DNA of 64,000 nt from Dictyobacter aurantiacus (GTDB lineage: Bacteria > Chloroflexota > Ktedonobacteria > Ktedonobacterales > Ktedonobacteraceae). The position numbers were made by a program, and so were the translations under genes. The stretch spans positions 5,022,001-5,086,000 of the forward strand of contig NZ_BIFQ01000001.1 of NCBI RefSeq assembly GCF_003967515.1. The letters are read 5' to 3'. Below are positions 9,443-20,291 of this stretch, in pieces; position 1 is the first letter of the stretch, and each line of letters starts with the position of its first letter. The notes under the pieces are model-generated. The model had not been told where the DNA came from. It worked only from the letters and a program-made list of their open reading frames with translations, and made no database searches.

Positions 9443-12400
9443 ATGTCTAGCTATCTGGTTGCCCGCCTTACTCCGTCATCGCCGGTGGACGGGGCTACGT
9501 TTGCCGCCTATCTCGATGATCTCCATATTCAGGTGTTGCCGGCGAATCCTCTTCCGGGCACGACGCCACTGCCCCTTGGTTCAGCGGTATACGCTTCACC
9601 GCTGCTCCTGCTGCCGGATCCCGGTGGGTCCCCGGCCTACCTTGGTATCGTGTCAAAGCTGACATCGGCTCCCACGGCTCAGGTCGGACCAAACGATTAT
9701 GGAACGGTGCTGGAGTTCGACTCTACCGAGGGGATCGCCGTCGGCTCATGGCTCTTTAGCGCCGAGGCGAACGCTCCTTTTGCCCCAGGCCTTACCGTCA
9801 TTGAGGTACATGAACAATCGATTACCCTTAGTGGTTCTCTGCCCGCATACGTGCCGGCGGGTACGGTGGCATCGTTCGTCGTGGATTATGAGAATGTCGC
9901 ACCGTGGAGCACGCATCCTCCGCAACTCTCTTTCGAGAGGAAGACGAGCTCCGCGATTGCCAAGGGCGCGACGGTCTTGCCACTCGCTTCGACTAGAGGA
10001 ATTACCGTGGAGATGACGGTGAGCACGTCAACGGGCGCGCTCGATACAGGTACGACCGTGCTCTCCGCGAATGAGACCTCCGTCACGCTCTCCCGGCCGA
10101 CCTCAGACAAGCTGTCGAAGAACACAGCAGTCACCTTCACCTTCGCATTGAGCTCTGGAATTACGCAACATGTCGACCCGAACGGTATTCCTCTTCCCGG
10201 TTTCGCTTTCCTTGGCTACAACCCGCAGGCCGTGGCTACGGCAATCATCGAGTTATCTTCACCACCACCGGCATACCTGGATGTCTCTATTGTGGCTTCA
10301 CGACATGGCATACAGATTCCCATCGATACCACCTTTTACGATGTACTGGTGAGCAGTGGTTCGCTGCCGACACCAGATCAGTACCAGGACATCCCGTCGA
10401 GCGCGACCAGCTTCTATCTAACCCTTCCGGCTCCTCCTGCTAACAGTAATGCGGTGAATCTGACGTTAGCGGGCAATGGCACTCCTCCTCCATTCCATCA
10501 ATTGTTCGCCGCGGTACAAAGCGTGTTGAGCGCCACGCCGGGCGGTTCAACGGATCTTGCGACATTGACCGAGGCCCAATGTCGCAAGATCGCCTATGAA
10601 ATCGTATGGAGCCAGCAGAAACCGCTTCCAACCGTGCCCGATCCTCAGGATCGTCCGCTTGAGTCGCTCTATACCAATCCACCTAACAATGGGGCTTTAC
10701 TCAATGGGAAGGACCCCAATAAGAACGAGGGGGATCGCCAGCAGTTTGAAGGGGATCTGCAGGCATATTATGCCAGGCCCAATGCGCAGGCGGAACGCCT
10801 GGTCGGATACGTCTATGCGCTCTCGGCGGCCTTTGCCTGTTTTGCATTGAGCCAGCAGGCTACTACCATGCGCTTCCAGTTTCCCATTATAGTTGAGCCG
10901 GCAAAAGCTCCCGCGGCGGGAATCGATCAGGGGGCCGTCCTGCTAACCAATGGCAATGCACCCATGACTCCCAGCTTTGCCGTGCCGGTCGAGTACTTCT
11001 ACGCGCTGGGCGTCGGTCTGCCCGCTCAGGTCACGCCGCAGCAGCAGTATCAGATGGCGTGCCTGGCGAGCGAGCAGCAGATTCTGACTAAAATTCAACA
11101 AGCCATTGATGCCGGAGCCATCAGCGCTCCTGTGCTCCCTTCCAGTCCTCCGAACCCTGAGGACCCCAACGCACCCACCATCACGCCACAACAGGCGGTA
11201 CGCCAGCTGAACGCGTTAGGCGTGATCAGTAGCAAAACAGACCCGGCGTGCGCGATTAATAGCGACGACCTGCCAGCGCTGATAGGCTCATGGCTTGCGA
11301 TTGCTGGTGACGATATCGCCATCGCGAATTTCTGGCACACCGCGGTGACAACCTATAAGAGCGGCTACCTGGACCTGGTCCTGTGCGCCGTTAGCGGCGG
11401 TCACATGCCGTTGATCGACGCCATCAAGGCATCCTGGGAATACTTCGATGGCACGGCACTTCAGACTGTTACGGTCGCTACGGTTGAAGACCTGACTCAG
11501 GTCACGGCGAAGCAGTGGCATGACCTGTTTATTCCTCCGCCACAGCTACCAGGTTCTCCACCGCCGCGGCTTGAGCTCTTTCCCTCGTTCATAGTCGCGA
11601 CCCGAACCCCTGATGAGCGCGTGACGGCCTTTGTCCACCAGTTACAAAATTTCTTTACCGTCTCTTCAGGAGTGGCGGAGCCATCACATCCAGCGCTGGG
11701 AGCCCCTCCAACATTTGCTCAACACCCGGGAGATCCCCTGCTCTCCTTCATGAGCAACTACGGTGCTCTCGCCTTCGGCCCCAATTTTCCGTCGCAGCCA
11801 GCATTTCAGAATGCGCTCGATAGCACGTTCCAGCATGATGAGGCGGCCAAAGCATGGATGACGCAGCTGCTTGAAACGATCAATGCCCTCTACATCCTGA
11901 CGGATACTGGCATTCCAAAGGCGGCTCAGCCGGGTGATCCTGACCTGCGCTTCTCCGTGATGGAGGCCCTGTACGCCCGTGGCTTCACCAGCATCCAGGG
12001 AGTGCAGAGCCTGACGGAGGCTGATTTTCAGCATGCGCTCACCGCTACGGTGGCTTACAGTTACGCTCACCAGATATACGCCAATGCACAGGCGGCAACG
12101 CAACCGGGCGGACAGGATGGGTCGGGCTTTCAGCCGATCAACCCTGATGGCTGCCTCGTGAACTGCGTCCCGCCGCTCTACCTCTCACCGCTTGGTCCCG
12201 TGGCTTACCTGCACGACCTGCTGAAGGTCTCAGCGACATCCACCTGTGAGAATCCACTGCCTGAAGATGTTGAGCAGACGTTAGAAAATATGCTCGCGCT
12301 GCGACGCGGTTCCCTGGGAGCGCTTCAGGTAACCGAGGCCAACCTTGAGACCCCTCTACCGCTCATCGATATCGTAAACGAGTGCCTTGAAGCTATCACA

Positions 12401-15400
12401 GCTCAGGTGCCGTTAGCTAGCCCTCCCGCCGGTGTCATCTACAACACTGCCAGCGACAAGCTCGACGAGCATAAGCTCTGTACAGATGAGGATGATACAG
12501 ACGAAAAACACAGCCCCGACAGGCACCATAAGCACGCAGAAGCCTGCCACAATCCGGCCAGATTGTTTGAGGCTGTGCCGCAGTACTCCTCTCCGGCCAC
12601 ACCGGTAGCACAGCCCGGCGCTTATGAGAAATTGAAGAGCGACTTTTCCTCGTGCCATCTTCCGTATGCTCAATCGCTGGATATCAGCCGATCCTATCTG
12701 CGGCGGCTGGGAACGAGCCGCTATGCCGTGATGCGGAGATTCCGCAAGGACATCACCGAGTTTGTGCTTGATCCCAGCCCGGCCCATGAGCCATCCGGCT
12801 TCCAGCGTCACCTGTGGCGCTACCCGGTTCGCATTGAGATCGCGAGAGAATACCTGGGCATCAGCCCTGAAGAGTATGATCTGCTTTTTACGCAGGATAT
12901 TGCCACGATGGCGACATCGGAGGGCGATCAGCTCTTACTCTGGCAGGTCTATGGCTATCCCTCGGAGACGGTCGGAGATACGAGCTGGGAGCAACTGGTG
13001 GTGCAGCTCCCCGAATTTCTCAAGCGGACCTGCCTGACCTACTGCGAGTTCCTCGAACTGTGGAGGTCGGGCTTTGTGAAGTTTCAATGTTCCCATGGCC
13101 GGCGCGAAGGCGAAGGCGGCGCATTTCCGGACTGCGAACCATGCTGCCTGGACCAGTACTCCATCCAGTTTGAAGATCCCGAGGCGCCAGAAGAAGCGCT
13201 CAAGCGGTTGGTTGTGTTTATCCGCCTGTGGCGCAAACTCCAGCAGGTGAAGAATGCCCGCTATTCATTCGCCCGTTTGTGTGACATCTGTACCGTCCTG
13301 AACCTGTTCAATAGTGGTTCTATTAATCCCGATTTCATCCGCCAGCTTGCGGCATTCCAGATGTTGCGCGACAACCTTGGACTCAGGCTCGCTGGCGTTA
13401 CAGGTTCGCAACCTGGCGCCATAGGAGTCGATAGAACGCCGCTGCTGGCGCTGTGGGTTGGTGAGAGCGCGGGCAACGCGTGGCAATGGGCCGTCGAACA
13501 TCTTCTCGACCGTGTCCAGCACTACGCGCGAACGCGCCACCAGTGCGGCAGCCGCCCGGCGCACTTTATCAAACTGCTGGCGGAGAACCTGGATCCTCTC
13601 TCCTTGCTGGCGGGCTTTGATCCGACCCGGTCTGCGGATACCTGGCATGCACTGCCCACGCATACCTTGCGCTTTGCCGAAGTGCTGTCAAAAATCTATG
13701 CATCCGAGTTTAGCGTTGGCGAAATCCTCTACCTGTTTACGGCGAACAATCACCTGGATGGCGATGATCCATTTCCCCTGCCGGATGATAACGAGGCGCT
13801 CGATTCTCCTCTTGAGTTTCCAGATGACGAGGCGAAGTACTCGCTGTGGGCATTGCGACGCGAGCTGCTGGCCGTTTCCATCCCGAAAGAAGAGGCGGAG
13901 CGCTGGACGTGGCGGCACATTGAGTGGTCGCTGCGCCACGAGTTCGGCTACGAGTCCGCTGGCGGCGCGGACCTTTTGCTTTCAATCGGTGAGCACTTCT
14001 TCCCGCATATTCTCGCGGCCTGTGGCAATCACGTCGATACGAAGCAGCGGCAGTACCGCGTTCAACTCGCCGCCTCCAGCACAAATGCGACCATGTGGAA
14101 CACGCCCGATAGCCCGTTCCACTATGATACCAGTGCGCAAGAACTCTGGATTCGCCTGCCATTGATGGATGAGGAGGTGTTTGAGAAGCTCAGCCATATC
14201 CGGCAACTGAACCAGGAGGAACAGGACGCGGTGCAGAGCCTGTACTTTGCACCTCGCGCTGACCTGGCCGCGTTCGCCTTTATCTTCTCCAACTTCGGTG
14301 CCTCGGTAGAGCGTCTGGTCCAGGAGGGGGATGAAGAGAAACGCTGGGACTACTTCCAGCACGAGTTTGCCCGCTGTCATGCCCGTAGCCACGTTATCTC
14401 CGAACACCTGGCGCGGCATGTGGCCGCCGCGACCGGGCAGGAGCAGCCTGCTGGTCCCGATAGCGTCAGGCTCGCCTGGCGCCTGTTGCGACACCTCTTT
14501 GCCGACGAGAACCGCGCCACAGGTCCGTGGGAGACGGATAGCGGTCAACTGTCAGGCGTTACCTGGCAGCCACAGCCACATGGTGGTGCCTTTGCGGCCT
14601 TGCTTGGCCTGACGGGTACGGGGCTGCTCGGCACATTGACGCCTGAAGGCGGTGGCCTTGCCTGGAGCGAGGTGCGGGGACCAATGAGCGCCTTCGGTCA
14701 TGAGAAGAATCGCTGGAACATCCCGGTACCAACGATTTTACCATCGATGAGCCTGACGCTCTCGCCTGCCCAGGCACGCTTCGCCGGTATCCGCAACGGC
14801 TTTGCCATGAAGGGGCAGAATGGAGAACCTCTCGGTGGGCCGCAGGGTTTCAGTGTCCGCTGGCAGGGTGTTCTGCTCGTCGAGCACGAAGGCATGTATG
14901 AGTTTCACGCCGGCTCGCCGACGTCTGAAGGTGAACGGCCTGATTTTGAGGCCGCGGAGGAGCGCAGGTGGCGTATCACGCTGAAACGAGGGCAGAAAGC
15001 CTGGGTCGTGCTGGCCCATCACTGGCCCAACACGCAGGCCCCTGCGGCCCATGCCGCGCCGCTCGCCCTCAGAAGCGGAGCGTATCAGATCACTGTCGAG
15101 TTCGCGCAGCCAGAGGTGATTTTCACCCAGACTGAGACCTGCCGCCAGCATACCGGCTTCCAGGTGAAATATTGCGGACCCGATAGCGAAGATCACCTCG
15201 TTACCATCCCCCTCGACCGGCTGTATCGTGATACGCAAGATGAACCATTGGGATCCGGAATCGACAGGGGCGGCGCGGCCGGATCGTTCTTAAGCCAGCA
15301 CTTTACCAGCACGCTGCGCGCTATGCGGCGCACGTACCAACGCGCTTTCAAGGCGCTGCTCTTCGCGCAGCGTTTCGGCCTCTCTGCCAGCCCCATCACC

Positions 15401-18400
15401 GAGTATGGGCAGTCCGAGATCGGCTACATGCTGACGCATCCCGACCTGTTTGAAGGAACGTCATACTATCGCCAGGGGCAGAATGCCGGTTTCGGCACGC
15501 ATCATGCCTACTTCAACTTCAATTTACTGCCTCTGCTCGACAACTATCACCCACCCTTGCCAGCTGAGGACCAGCGTGTGCAGCCCTCTCCCCAGCGGCG
15601 GCAGGCGCTCTTTGACTGGTGGGAGCGCATCTTCGACTACGTCCAGATGCGCCGGGAAACGCGGCACGTGCGCGAGCATCCGCTCTGGCTGCTGTTCGAG
15701 GAAGCGATCGAGAAGCAGCCGGATAATCCCGCGCAACTGCTCCGTCACGTAGGCGTCGAGCTTGATCATGCCAACCTGGTCACCCGTTACTATCAAGGTT
15801 ACACCATGAGCAGCGATGATCTGGAAGACGAACGATGGGCCATCCGAGCCTGGCGGGCCGAGAAGTGGACGCGTGACCTGCTCTCAGACTTCGCGGTGCA
15901 GGATATTCAGGCGGCCCGCCCCGATCTGTGGGCCTCTGATGACCCGAATGCCGTGCTGAGCGGGGAGACGCAAGCTGGAAATGATAACCTCACCCGCTTT
16001 GTGCGCGACAGCTGCCTCGAAAATGGCAGGCCGCGCCGCTACGAGGAGATCAGGCGGCTCAACGATGAACTGCGGGAGCGTGCCCGGCGAGCGCTGCTGG
16101 CTTATCTGTGCGCCATGAACCGCGTGCCGCTCCCCTGGGGTGGCTATGCGCAGAAGGCCGATGACCTGAGCGATCTGCTGCTGCTGGACGTCGAAGCCGG
16201 AATCTGCGAGCGCACAACACGCATCGAGGAAGCGATCAGCGCGGTGCAGGCCTATATCCAACGCTGCCGGCTCGGTCTTGAAGCTGGTTTCACCATCTCA
16301 CCCGCATTTGTTCAGCTCTGGGAAAGCCGCTTCGTCTCATTGCGCAGCTGGGAAGCCTGGAAGCGCCGCGCGCTGTATCGCGAGAACTGGATCGACTGGG
16401 ATGAACTGGAGAAGGTGGAGCATACAGAAGCATTTCGCTTCCTCGATGCCGAACTCCAGCGTACCATCCTGACCATACCCGGACCGGGCGGCATGGAATA
16501 CTGGATAGAGCAACCCCCACCAGATCACGCCGGACTCGCGCTTCTGCAGCGCCACGACCCTTCGCGCATACAAGAATTTGCGCCGCCGCCGCAGCCAGAA
16601 GGTCTTGATCTGCTCGGTACACCCGAGCGCAACGCACGCCTCTCCTGGCTTTCGATGGCGCCCCAGAACACGACCCAGGGCGATGGCAATCCCGATGGCG
16701 GACCCGTGATCCTGGCCGTGAATAATCCTCCGCCAGCACAACCCGGCCAGGATCTGCCTTTGTGGATAGAGGCCGCGATCCGGCTCAACGTGCGCTTCCT
16801 GCGTGTGGCCGCTGCCTCTGAGCCGCCAGCATCAGCCACGTTCATCCCTGATCACAGGGATGGCGAAGCACGATGCTGCTGCCAATGTGGTAAGGTTCAT
16901 TCCGCCGTCGTTGATGAATACTACTTCTGGTTGCTCGACTCGCGTTTCTACGAAGCGCAGGAGCAAGACGCTGAATGGCCCTGGGAAGATCCAGGCCAGC
17001 AGCCGCACCTGCTCCACTGGGATGAGCGGCCGATGGTTCACCTGGCCTGGTGCCGTCTGCACAATGGTGAGTTCCAGCAGCCGCGCCGCTCGGATGAAGG
17101 TGTACCCCTTACTGTAACTGCAGATCATAAGATAGCCGCTGCCCAGCTCGAACTGGTAGGGAGGGCAGGCGATTCGCTCACCTTCAAAGTAGATGGGGCC
17201 GCCGCGCCGCTGCCCGGCTATGACACGCAGGAGCAGCCGGGTTTCCGCTACGATCTTGTAGCCGATACAGCCGTGACGCTCCCGCTGGTGGTCGCGCCTC
17301 CCGCGCCGGCAATCGATCCCGGTCTGGGTGGCCTGGCGGCTTACCCGTACTTCGCCTACTTCGAGCCTGGCGCCCCTGTCATGCCGCGCTCTCTCTTTGG
17401 CCAGGCGCTGCTGGTTGCCCGAGCACTACGCACGCACTGCCGCTTCGAGGAAGCGCTGAAATGGTACGCGCTGGCCTTCAATCCTCTTGTTGACGACTGC
17501 TCGTGGTGTCCACAGGAACAAACGGTCCCTGAGGAAGGTATCACCGAAGTAGCCGCGGCAACCGCCAGGGAAGTTATCGCGATCAGGGAGGATGGCCACA
17601 GCACTACCGGGATGCCTTGCTGTTCGAGTATCACGGTTTCAGATGAGGTGGCGCGCAATCGTTCTATCATGTTGCATTACCTGGAAACCCTGCTGCAATG
17701 GGGGGATGCCTTGATGCGCCACAACTCGCCCGAGGCGTTTCAGCAGGCCAGGGTGATCTTCGATACCGCTGAGCGCATCCTCGGGAAACGTCCTCGCTCC
17801 GTCAGGAGGAGAGAGGGCACTGACATGGCGGGGCAGGAGCCGCAGGTGGTTCTCACTTTCGTTCCCGAATGCGCACCTCTCAATCCGCGCGTTCTGGATC
17901 TGTATGAGCTGGTAGACGACCGGCTGGCCCTCATCCATAACTGTCTCAACGAGCGCAGACTGCATAACGGACGCCTCGGCCGCGATATGCCCTACTGGGG
18001 AAGTGATCCGTTGCGCAACGGCTGGCAGACAATGGCAGAGGCCGACGAAGGCGAGATATGCGCCATCGAGGGGGAAGGATGTTGCCCGCACAGTCCCTAT
18101 CGATTCATGTTCCTCATTCAAAAGGCACAGGAGATTGCCAACCAGGTGCGAGAGTTCGGCGCTTCCCTGCTGGCTGCGTTTGAGAAAGGTGACGCTGAGT
18201 ACCTGGCTTCATTGCGCGCCCTCCACGAACGCCACCTGCTGGACCTGACACTGGAGGTTCGGCAGCATCAGTGGCGCGAGTCTGACTGGCAGGTTCAGGC
18301 GCTGCAGAAAACGCTGGAAGAGACGCAGGCACGGTTAAACTACTACACTGGTCTCATTCAGAATGGGTTGATCAGCAACGAGGTACAGTACCAGGCTCTC

Positions 18401-20167
18401 ACGGGCACCTCTACTGCCGCGCGGACGGCTGGCAACGTCTCTGAGGGAATCGGGCAAGCGATGAACATCATCCCGGATTTCTGGTTCGGCGAAGCCGGAT
18501 TTGGTGGCTCCCCCCTCTCTTACGACCAGTTCCCCCTGGGGACCAAACTGTCCGGACTCTTTTCCGCCGCAGCCCGCATCTCCAATACCCTGGCCGACAT
18601 CGCCAGCACGACGGCAGCGCTCGATCTGACTCAGGCGGGTTGGGATAGGCGCCTGCAGGAGTGGCACTATCAGGTTCAGGTACTCACGATCGAGATTGAA
18701 CAGATCAGGCGCCAGATTCTTGCAGCTGAGCGACGGAGAGATGTCGCGCTGCGCGAACTCAATAATCATCGCCAGCAGATGGAGCAATCGGCAGAGGTGC
18801 TGGATTTTCTGCGGGATAAGTTCACGAACCACGCGCTCTACCTGTTCCTGCAGCAGGATACCGCTATGTTGTACAGCCGCATGTATGAACTGGCGCTCTG
18901 TAGCGCCCGGCAGGCCCAGCGCGCGTTCAACTACGAACGCGGCCATACCACGCGCCACTTTTTGCCAGCTCATATATGGGATAATCTGCATGAAGGTCTG
19001 CTCGCCGGGGAACGCTTGCAACTGGCACTGCGGCGGATGGAGAAGACCTACCTTGATGAGAATGTGCGTGAGTACGAGCTGACGAAGCATTTCTCCTTGC
19101 GCCTGCATTTCCCGTGGGAATTTTTACAGCTTAAAGCGACTGGCTGTTGCGAGATCGAACTCCCCGAATGGATGTTTGACCTCGACTATCCCGGACACTA
19201 CATGCGCCGGATCAGAAATGTATCGCTGACCATTCCTTGCGTCGTCGGCCCTTACACCGGTGTTCATTGCCGCCTGACCCTGTTGCGCAGCATGACAAGG
19301 GTCCACCCGCGTCTGCGCGATCCCCTCATTGAATGCTGCGACGATGAAGAGTGCGATAACGGCTACCGGCCAATGCACCACGATCCGCGTATCGTTACCC
19401 AGTATACAGCCACCGAGGCCATCGCTACCTCGAGCGGCCAGAACGATGCAGGCCTGTTTGACCTCAACTTTCGTGACGAGCGTTACCTGCCCTTCGAGTT
19501 CATGGGTGCTGTTTGCCGGATGCGTATCGAGCTACCTCAGGAAAACAACCAGTTTGATATCGATAGTGTGACCGATCTGATTTTGCACCTGAACTACACG
19601 GCGCGTGAGGGAGGAGAAGTTTTACGTCGGGCTGCTAACGAGGTCGCCAGGTGCCATCTCCCGGGCTCGGGTGTGCGCTACTTCGACATCAGACACGAGT
19701 TCCCCGATGCCTGGCACCGCTTCCAGAGCAGCTTTAAACAAGAAGATGCGCCAAAGCATCTCGGCATCCGGCTCAGTCGCGACATGTTTCCCTTCATCCC
19801 TGGACACAAGGAGTTATGGATCAACCGACTCGCCATCTTCTTCGAGATTCCAGAGGCAGAGACAGGTCAGCATAAAGTCGTGGAATTTCTCGTCGAACAT
19901 CGGGACGGGCCAGGAGATGGGGATAAGGATGACTGTGACGTGTATGCGATCACCTGTGTCGCCAGTGAAGAGTGGCCGCACCTTTATCATGGAGTCCTTG
20001 ATGTTCGATCAGGGCCATTGGCTCAGCGAGCGGATCGTAATCTCGGCATATTCAGTTTCCCTACAGAGACAGGTGTTATCTCGCGAGCTTTCCTGCTCTG
20101 TGGCTATGATGTTAAACAGAGACATTCAGATGAGCAGGCCCCCATGAGGAAGCGGCGGCCCTGGTAA
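9443..20167 (+). CDS. Giant TcA-like toxin subunit
   Basis: TcA proteins form the pentameric receptor-binding and translocation pore of Tc toxins. This one has 3574 aa, about 1000 more than the usual ~2500. The added N terminus (about 60-240) has two related beta-rich repeats, each with a GI.V and a SITLS- or SVTLS-like strand. The VRP1-type motif PLYLSPLGPVAYLHDLL, typical of TcA, lies near residue 910. A PA14-like beta domain (GFSVRWQGVLLVEHEGMYEF onward) lies near 1800-1900. The neuraminidase-like and receptor-binding region follows. Residues about 3000-3420 hold the helical pore segment and the TcB-binding end (LPEWMFDLDYPGHYMRRI). There is no signal peptide, as is usual for the family. 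AGGAGG lies six bases before the ATG. Order BC then A suggests one operon; no terminator is seen between them. Confidence 0.9.
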   Translation: MSSYLVARLTPSSPVDGATFAAYLDDLHIQVLPANPLPGTTPLPLGSAVYASPLLLLPDPGGSPAYLGIVSKLTSAPTAQVGPNDYGTVLEFDSTEGIAVGSWLFSAEANAPFAPGLTVIEVHEQSITLSGSLPAYVPAGTVASFVVDYENVAPWSTHPPQLSFERKTSSAIAKGATVLPLASTRGITVEMTVSTSTGALDTGTTVLSANETSVTLSRPTSDKLSKNTAVTFTFALSSGITQHVDPNGIPLPGFAFLGYNPQAVATAIIELSSPPPAYLDVSIVASRHGIQIPIDTTFYDVLVSSGSLPTPDQYQDIPSSATSFYLTLPAPPANSNAVNLTLAGNGTPPPFHQLFAAVQSVLSATPGGSTDLATLTEAQCRKIAYEIVWSQQKPLPTVPDPQDRPLESLYTNPPNNGALLNGKDPNKNEGDRQQFEGDLQAYYARPNAQAERLVGYVYALSAAFACFALSQQATTMRFQFPIIVEPAKAPAAGIDQGAVLLTNGNAPMTPSFAVPVEYFYALGVGLPAQVTPQQQYQMACLASEQQILTKIQQAIDAGAISAPVLPSSPPNPEDPNAPTITPQQAVRQLNALGVISSKTDPACAINSDDLPALIGSWLAIAGDDIAIANFWHTAVTTYKSGYLDLVLCAVSGGHMPLIDAIKASWEYFDGTALQTVTVATVEDLTQVTAKQWHDLFIPPPQLPGSPPPRLELFPSFIVATRTPDERVTAFVHQLQNFFTVSSGVAEPSHPALGAPPTFAQHPGDPLLSFMSNYGALAFGPNFPSQPAFQNALDSTFQHDEAAKAWMTQLLETINALYILTDTGIPKAAQPGDPDLRFSVMEALYARGFTSIQGVQSLTEADFQHALTATVAYSYAHQIYANAQAATQPGGQDGSGFQPINPDGCLVNCVPPLYLSPLGPVAYLHDLLKVSATSTCENPLPEDVEQTLENMLALRRGSLGALQVTEANLETPLPLIDIVNECLEAITAQVPLASPPAGVIYNTASDKLDEHKLCTDEDDTDEKHSPDRHHKHAEACHNPARLFEAVPQYSSPATPVAQPGAYEKLKSDFSSCHLPYAQSLDISRSYLRRLGTSRYAVMRRFRKDITEFVLDPSPAHEPSGFQRHLWRYPVRIEIAREYLGISPEEYDLLFTQDIATMATSEGDQLLLWQVYGYPSETVGDTSWEQLVVQLPEFLKRTCLTYCEFLELWRSGFVKFQCSHGRREGEGGAFPDCEPCCLDQYSIQFEDPEAPEEALKRLVVFIRLWRKLQQVKNARYSFARLCDICTVLNLFNSGSINPDFIRQLAAFQMLRDNLGLRLAGVTGSQPGAIGVDRTPLLALWVGESAGNAWQWAVEHLLDRVQHYARTRHQCGSRPAHFIKLLAENLDPLSLLAGFDPTRSADTWHALPTHTLRFAEVLSKIYASEFSVGEILYLFTANNHLDGDDPFPLPDDNEALDSPLEFPDDEAKYSLWALRRELLAVSIPKEEAERWTWRHIEWSLRHEFGYESAGGADLLLSIGEHFFPHILAACGNHVDTKQRQYRVQLAASSTNATMWNTPDSPFHYDTSAQELWIRLPLMDEEVFEKLSHIRQLNQEEQDAVQSLYFAPRADLAAFAFIFSNFGASVERLVQEGDEEKRWDYFQHEFARCHARSHVISEHLARHVAAATGQEQPAGPDSVRLAWRLLRHLFADENRATGPWETDSGQLSGVTWQPQPHGGAFAALLGLTGTGLLGTLTPEGGGLAWSEVRGPMSAFGHEKNRWNIPVPTILPSMSLTLSPAQARFAGIRNGFAMKGQNGEPLGGPQGFSVRWQGVLLVEHEGMYEFHAGSPTSEGERPDFEAAEERRWRITLKRGQKAWVVLAHHWPNTQAPAAHAAPLALRSGAYQITVEFAQPEVIFTQTETCRQHTGFQVKYCGPDSEDHLVTIPLDRLYRDTQDEPLGSGIDRGGAAGSFLSQHFTSTLRAMRRTYQRAFKALLFAQRFGLSASPITEYGQSEIGYMLTHPDLFEGTSYYRQGQNAGFGTHHAYFNFNLLPLLDNYHPPLPAEDQRVQPSPQRRQALFDWWERIFDYVQMRRETRHVREHPLWLLFEEAIEKQPDNPAQLLRHVGVELDHANLVTRYYQGYTMSSDDLEDERWAIRAWRAEKWTRDLLSDFAVQDIQAARPDLWASDDPNAVLSGETQAGNDNLTRFVRDSCLENGRPRRYEEIRRLNDELRERARRALLAYLCAMNRVPLPWGGYAQKADDLSDLLLLDVEAGICERTTRIEEAISAVQAYIQRCRLGLEAGFTISPAFVQLWESRFVSLRSWEAWKRRALYRENWIDWDELEKVEHTEAFRFLDAELQRTILTIPGPGGMEYWIEQPPPDHAGLALLQRHDPSRIQEFAPPPQPEGLDLLGTPERNARLSWLSMAPQNTTQGDGNPDGGPVILAVNNPPPAQPGQDLPLWIEAAIRLNVRFLRVAAASEPPASATFIPDHRDGEARCCCQCGKVHSAVVDEYYFWLLDSRFYEAQEQDAEWPWEDPGQQPHLLHWDERPMVHLAWCRLHNGEFQQPRRSDEGVPLTVTADHKIAAAQLELVGRAGDSLTFKVDGAAAPLPGYDTQEQPGFRYDLVADTAVTLPLVVAPPAPAIDPGLGGLAAYPYFAYFEPGAPVMPRSLFGQALLVARALRTHCRFEEALKWYALAFNPLVDDCSWCPQEQTVPEEGITEVAAATAREVIAIREDGHSTTGMPCCSSITVSDEVARNRSIMLHYLETLLQWGDALMRHNSPEAFQQARVIFDTAERILGKRPRSVRRREGTDMAGQEPQVVLTFVPECAPLNPRVLDLYELVDDRLALIHNCLNERRLHNGRLGRDMPYWGSDPLRNGWQTMAEADEGEICAIEGEGCCPHSPYRFMFLIQKAQEIANQVREFGASLLAAFEKGDAEYLASLRALHERHLLDLTLEVRQHQWRESDWQVQALQKTLEETQARLNYYTGLIQNGLISNEVQYQALTGTSTAARTAGNVSEGIGQAMNIIPDFWFGEAGFGGSPLSYDQFPLGTKLSGLFSAAARISNTLADIASTTAALDLTQAGWDRRLQEWHYQVQVLTIEIEQIRRQILAAERRRDVALRELNNHRQQMEQSAEVLDFLRDKFTNHALYLFLQQDTAMLYSRMYELALCSARQAQRAFNYERGHTTRHFLPAHIWDNLHEGLLAGERLQLALRRMEKTYLDENVREYELTKHFSLRLHFPWEFLQLKATGCCEIELPEWMFDLDYPGHYMRRIRNVSLTIPCVVGPYTGVHCRLTLLRSMTRVHPRLRDPLIECCDDEECDNGYRPMHHDPRIVTQYTATEAIATSSGQNDAGLFDLNFRDERYLPFEFMGAVCRMRIELPQENNQFDIDSVTDLILHLNYTAREGGEVLRRAANEVARCHLPGSGVRYFDIRHEFPDAWHRFQSSFKQEDAPKHLGIRLSRDMFPFIPGHKELWINRLAIFFEIPEAETGQHKVVEFLVEHRDGPGDGDKDDCDVYAITCVASEEWPHLYHGVLDVRSGPLAQRADRNLGIFSFPTETGVISRAFLLCGYDVKQRHSDEQAPMRKRRPW

Positions 20168-20291
20168 ACAGCAGTGATCCTGCTGCTCTACATGCTCTCC
20201 TTGTTGAGGTAGGTAAAGAGCACAAACTCAGATGAAAAGAGAGGAACTATAGAACAACAGGACTGTATTAGCCAGATATCGCTGCTACCGT

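Noticed and set aside
1895..19800. Many ORFs of 60-275 codons in other frames of the Tc toxin genes
   Set aside because: Shadow frames of GC-rich coding DNA; the long toxin frames have clear domains and ribosome sites.
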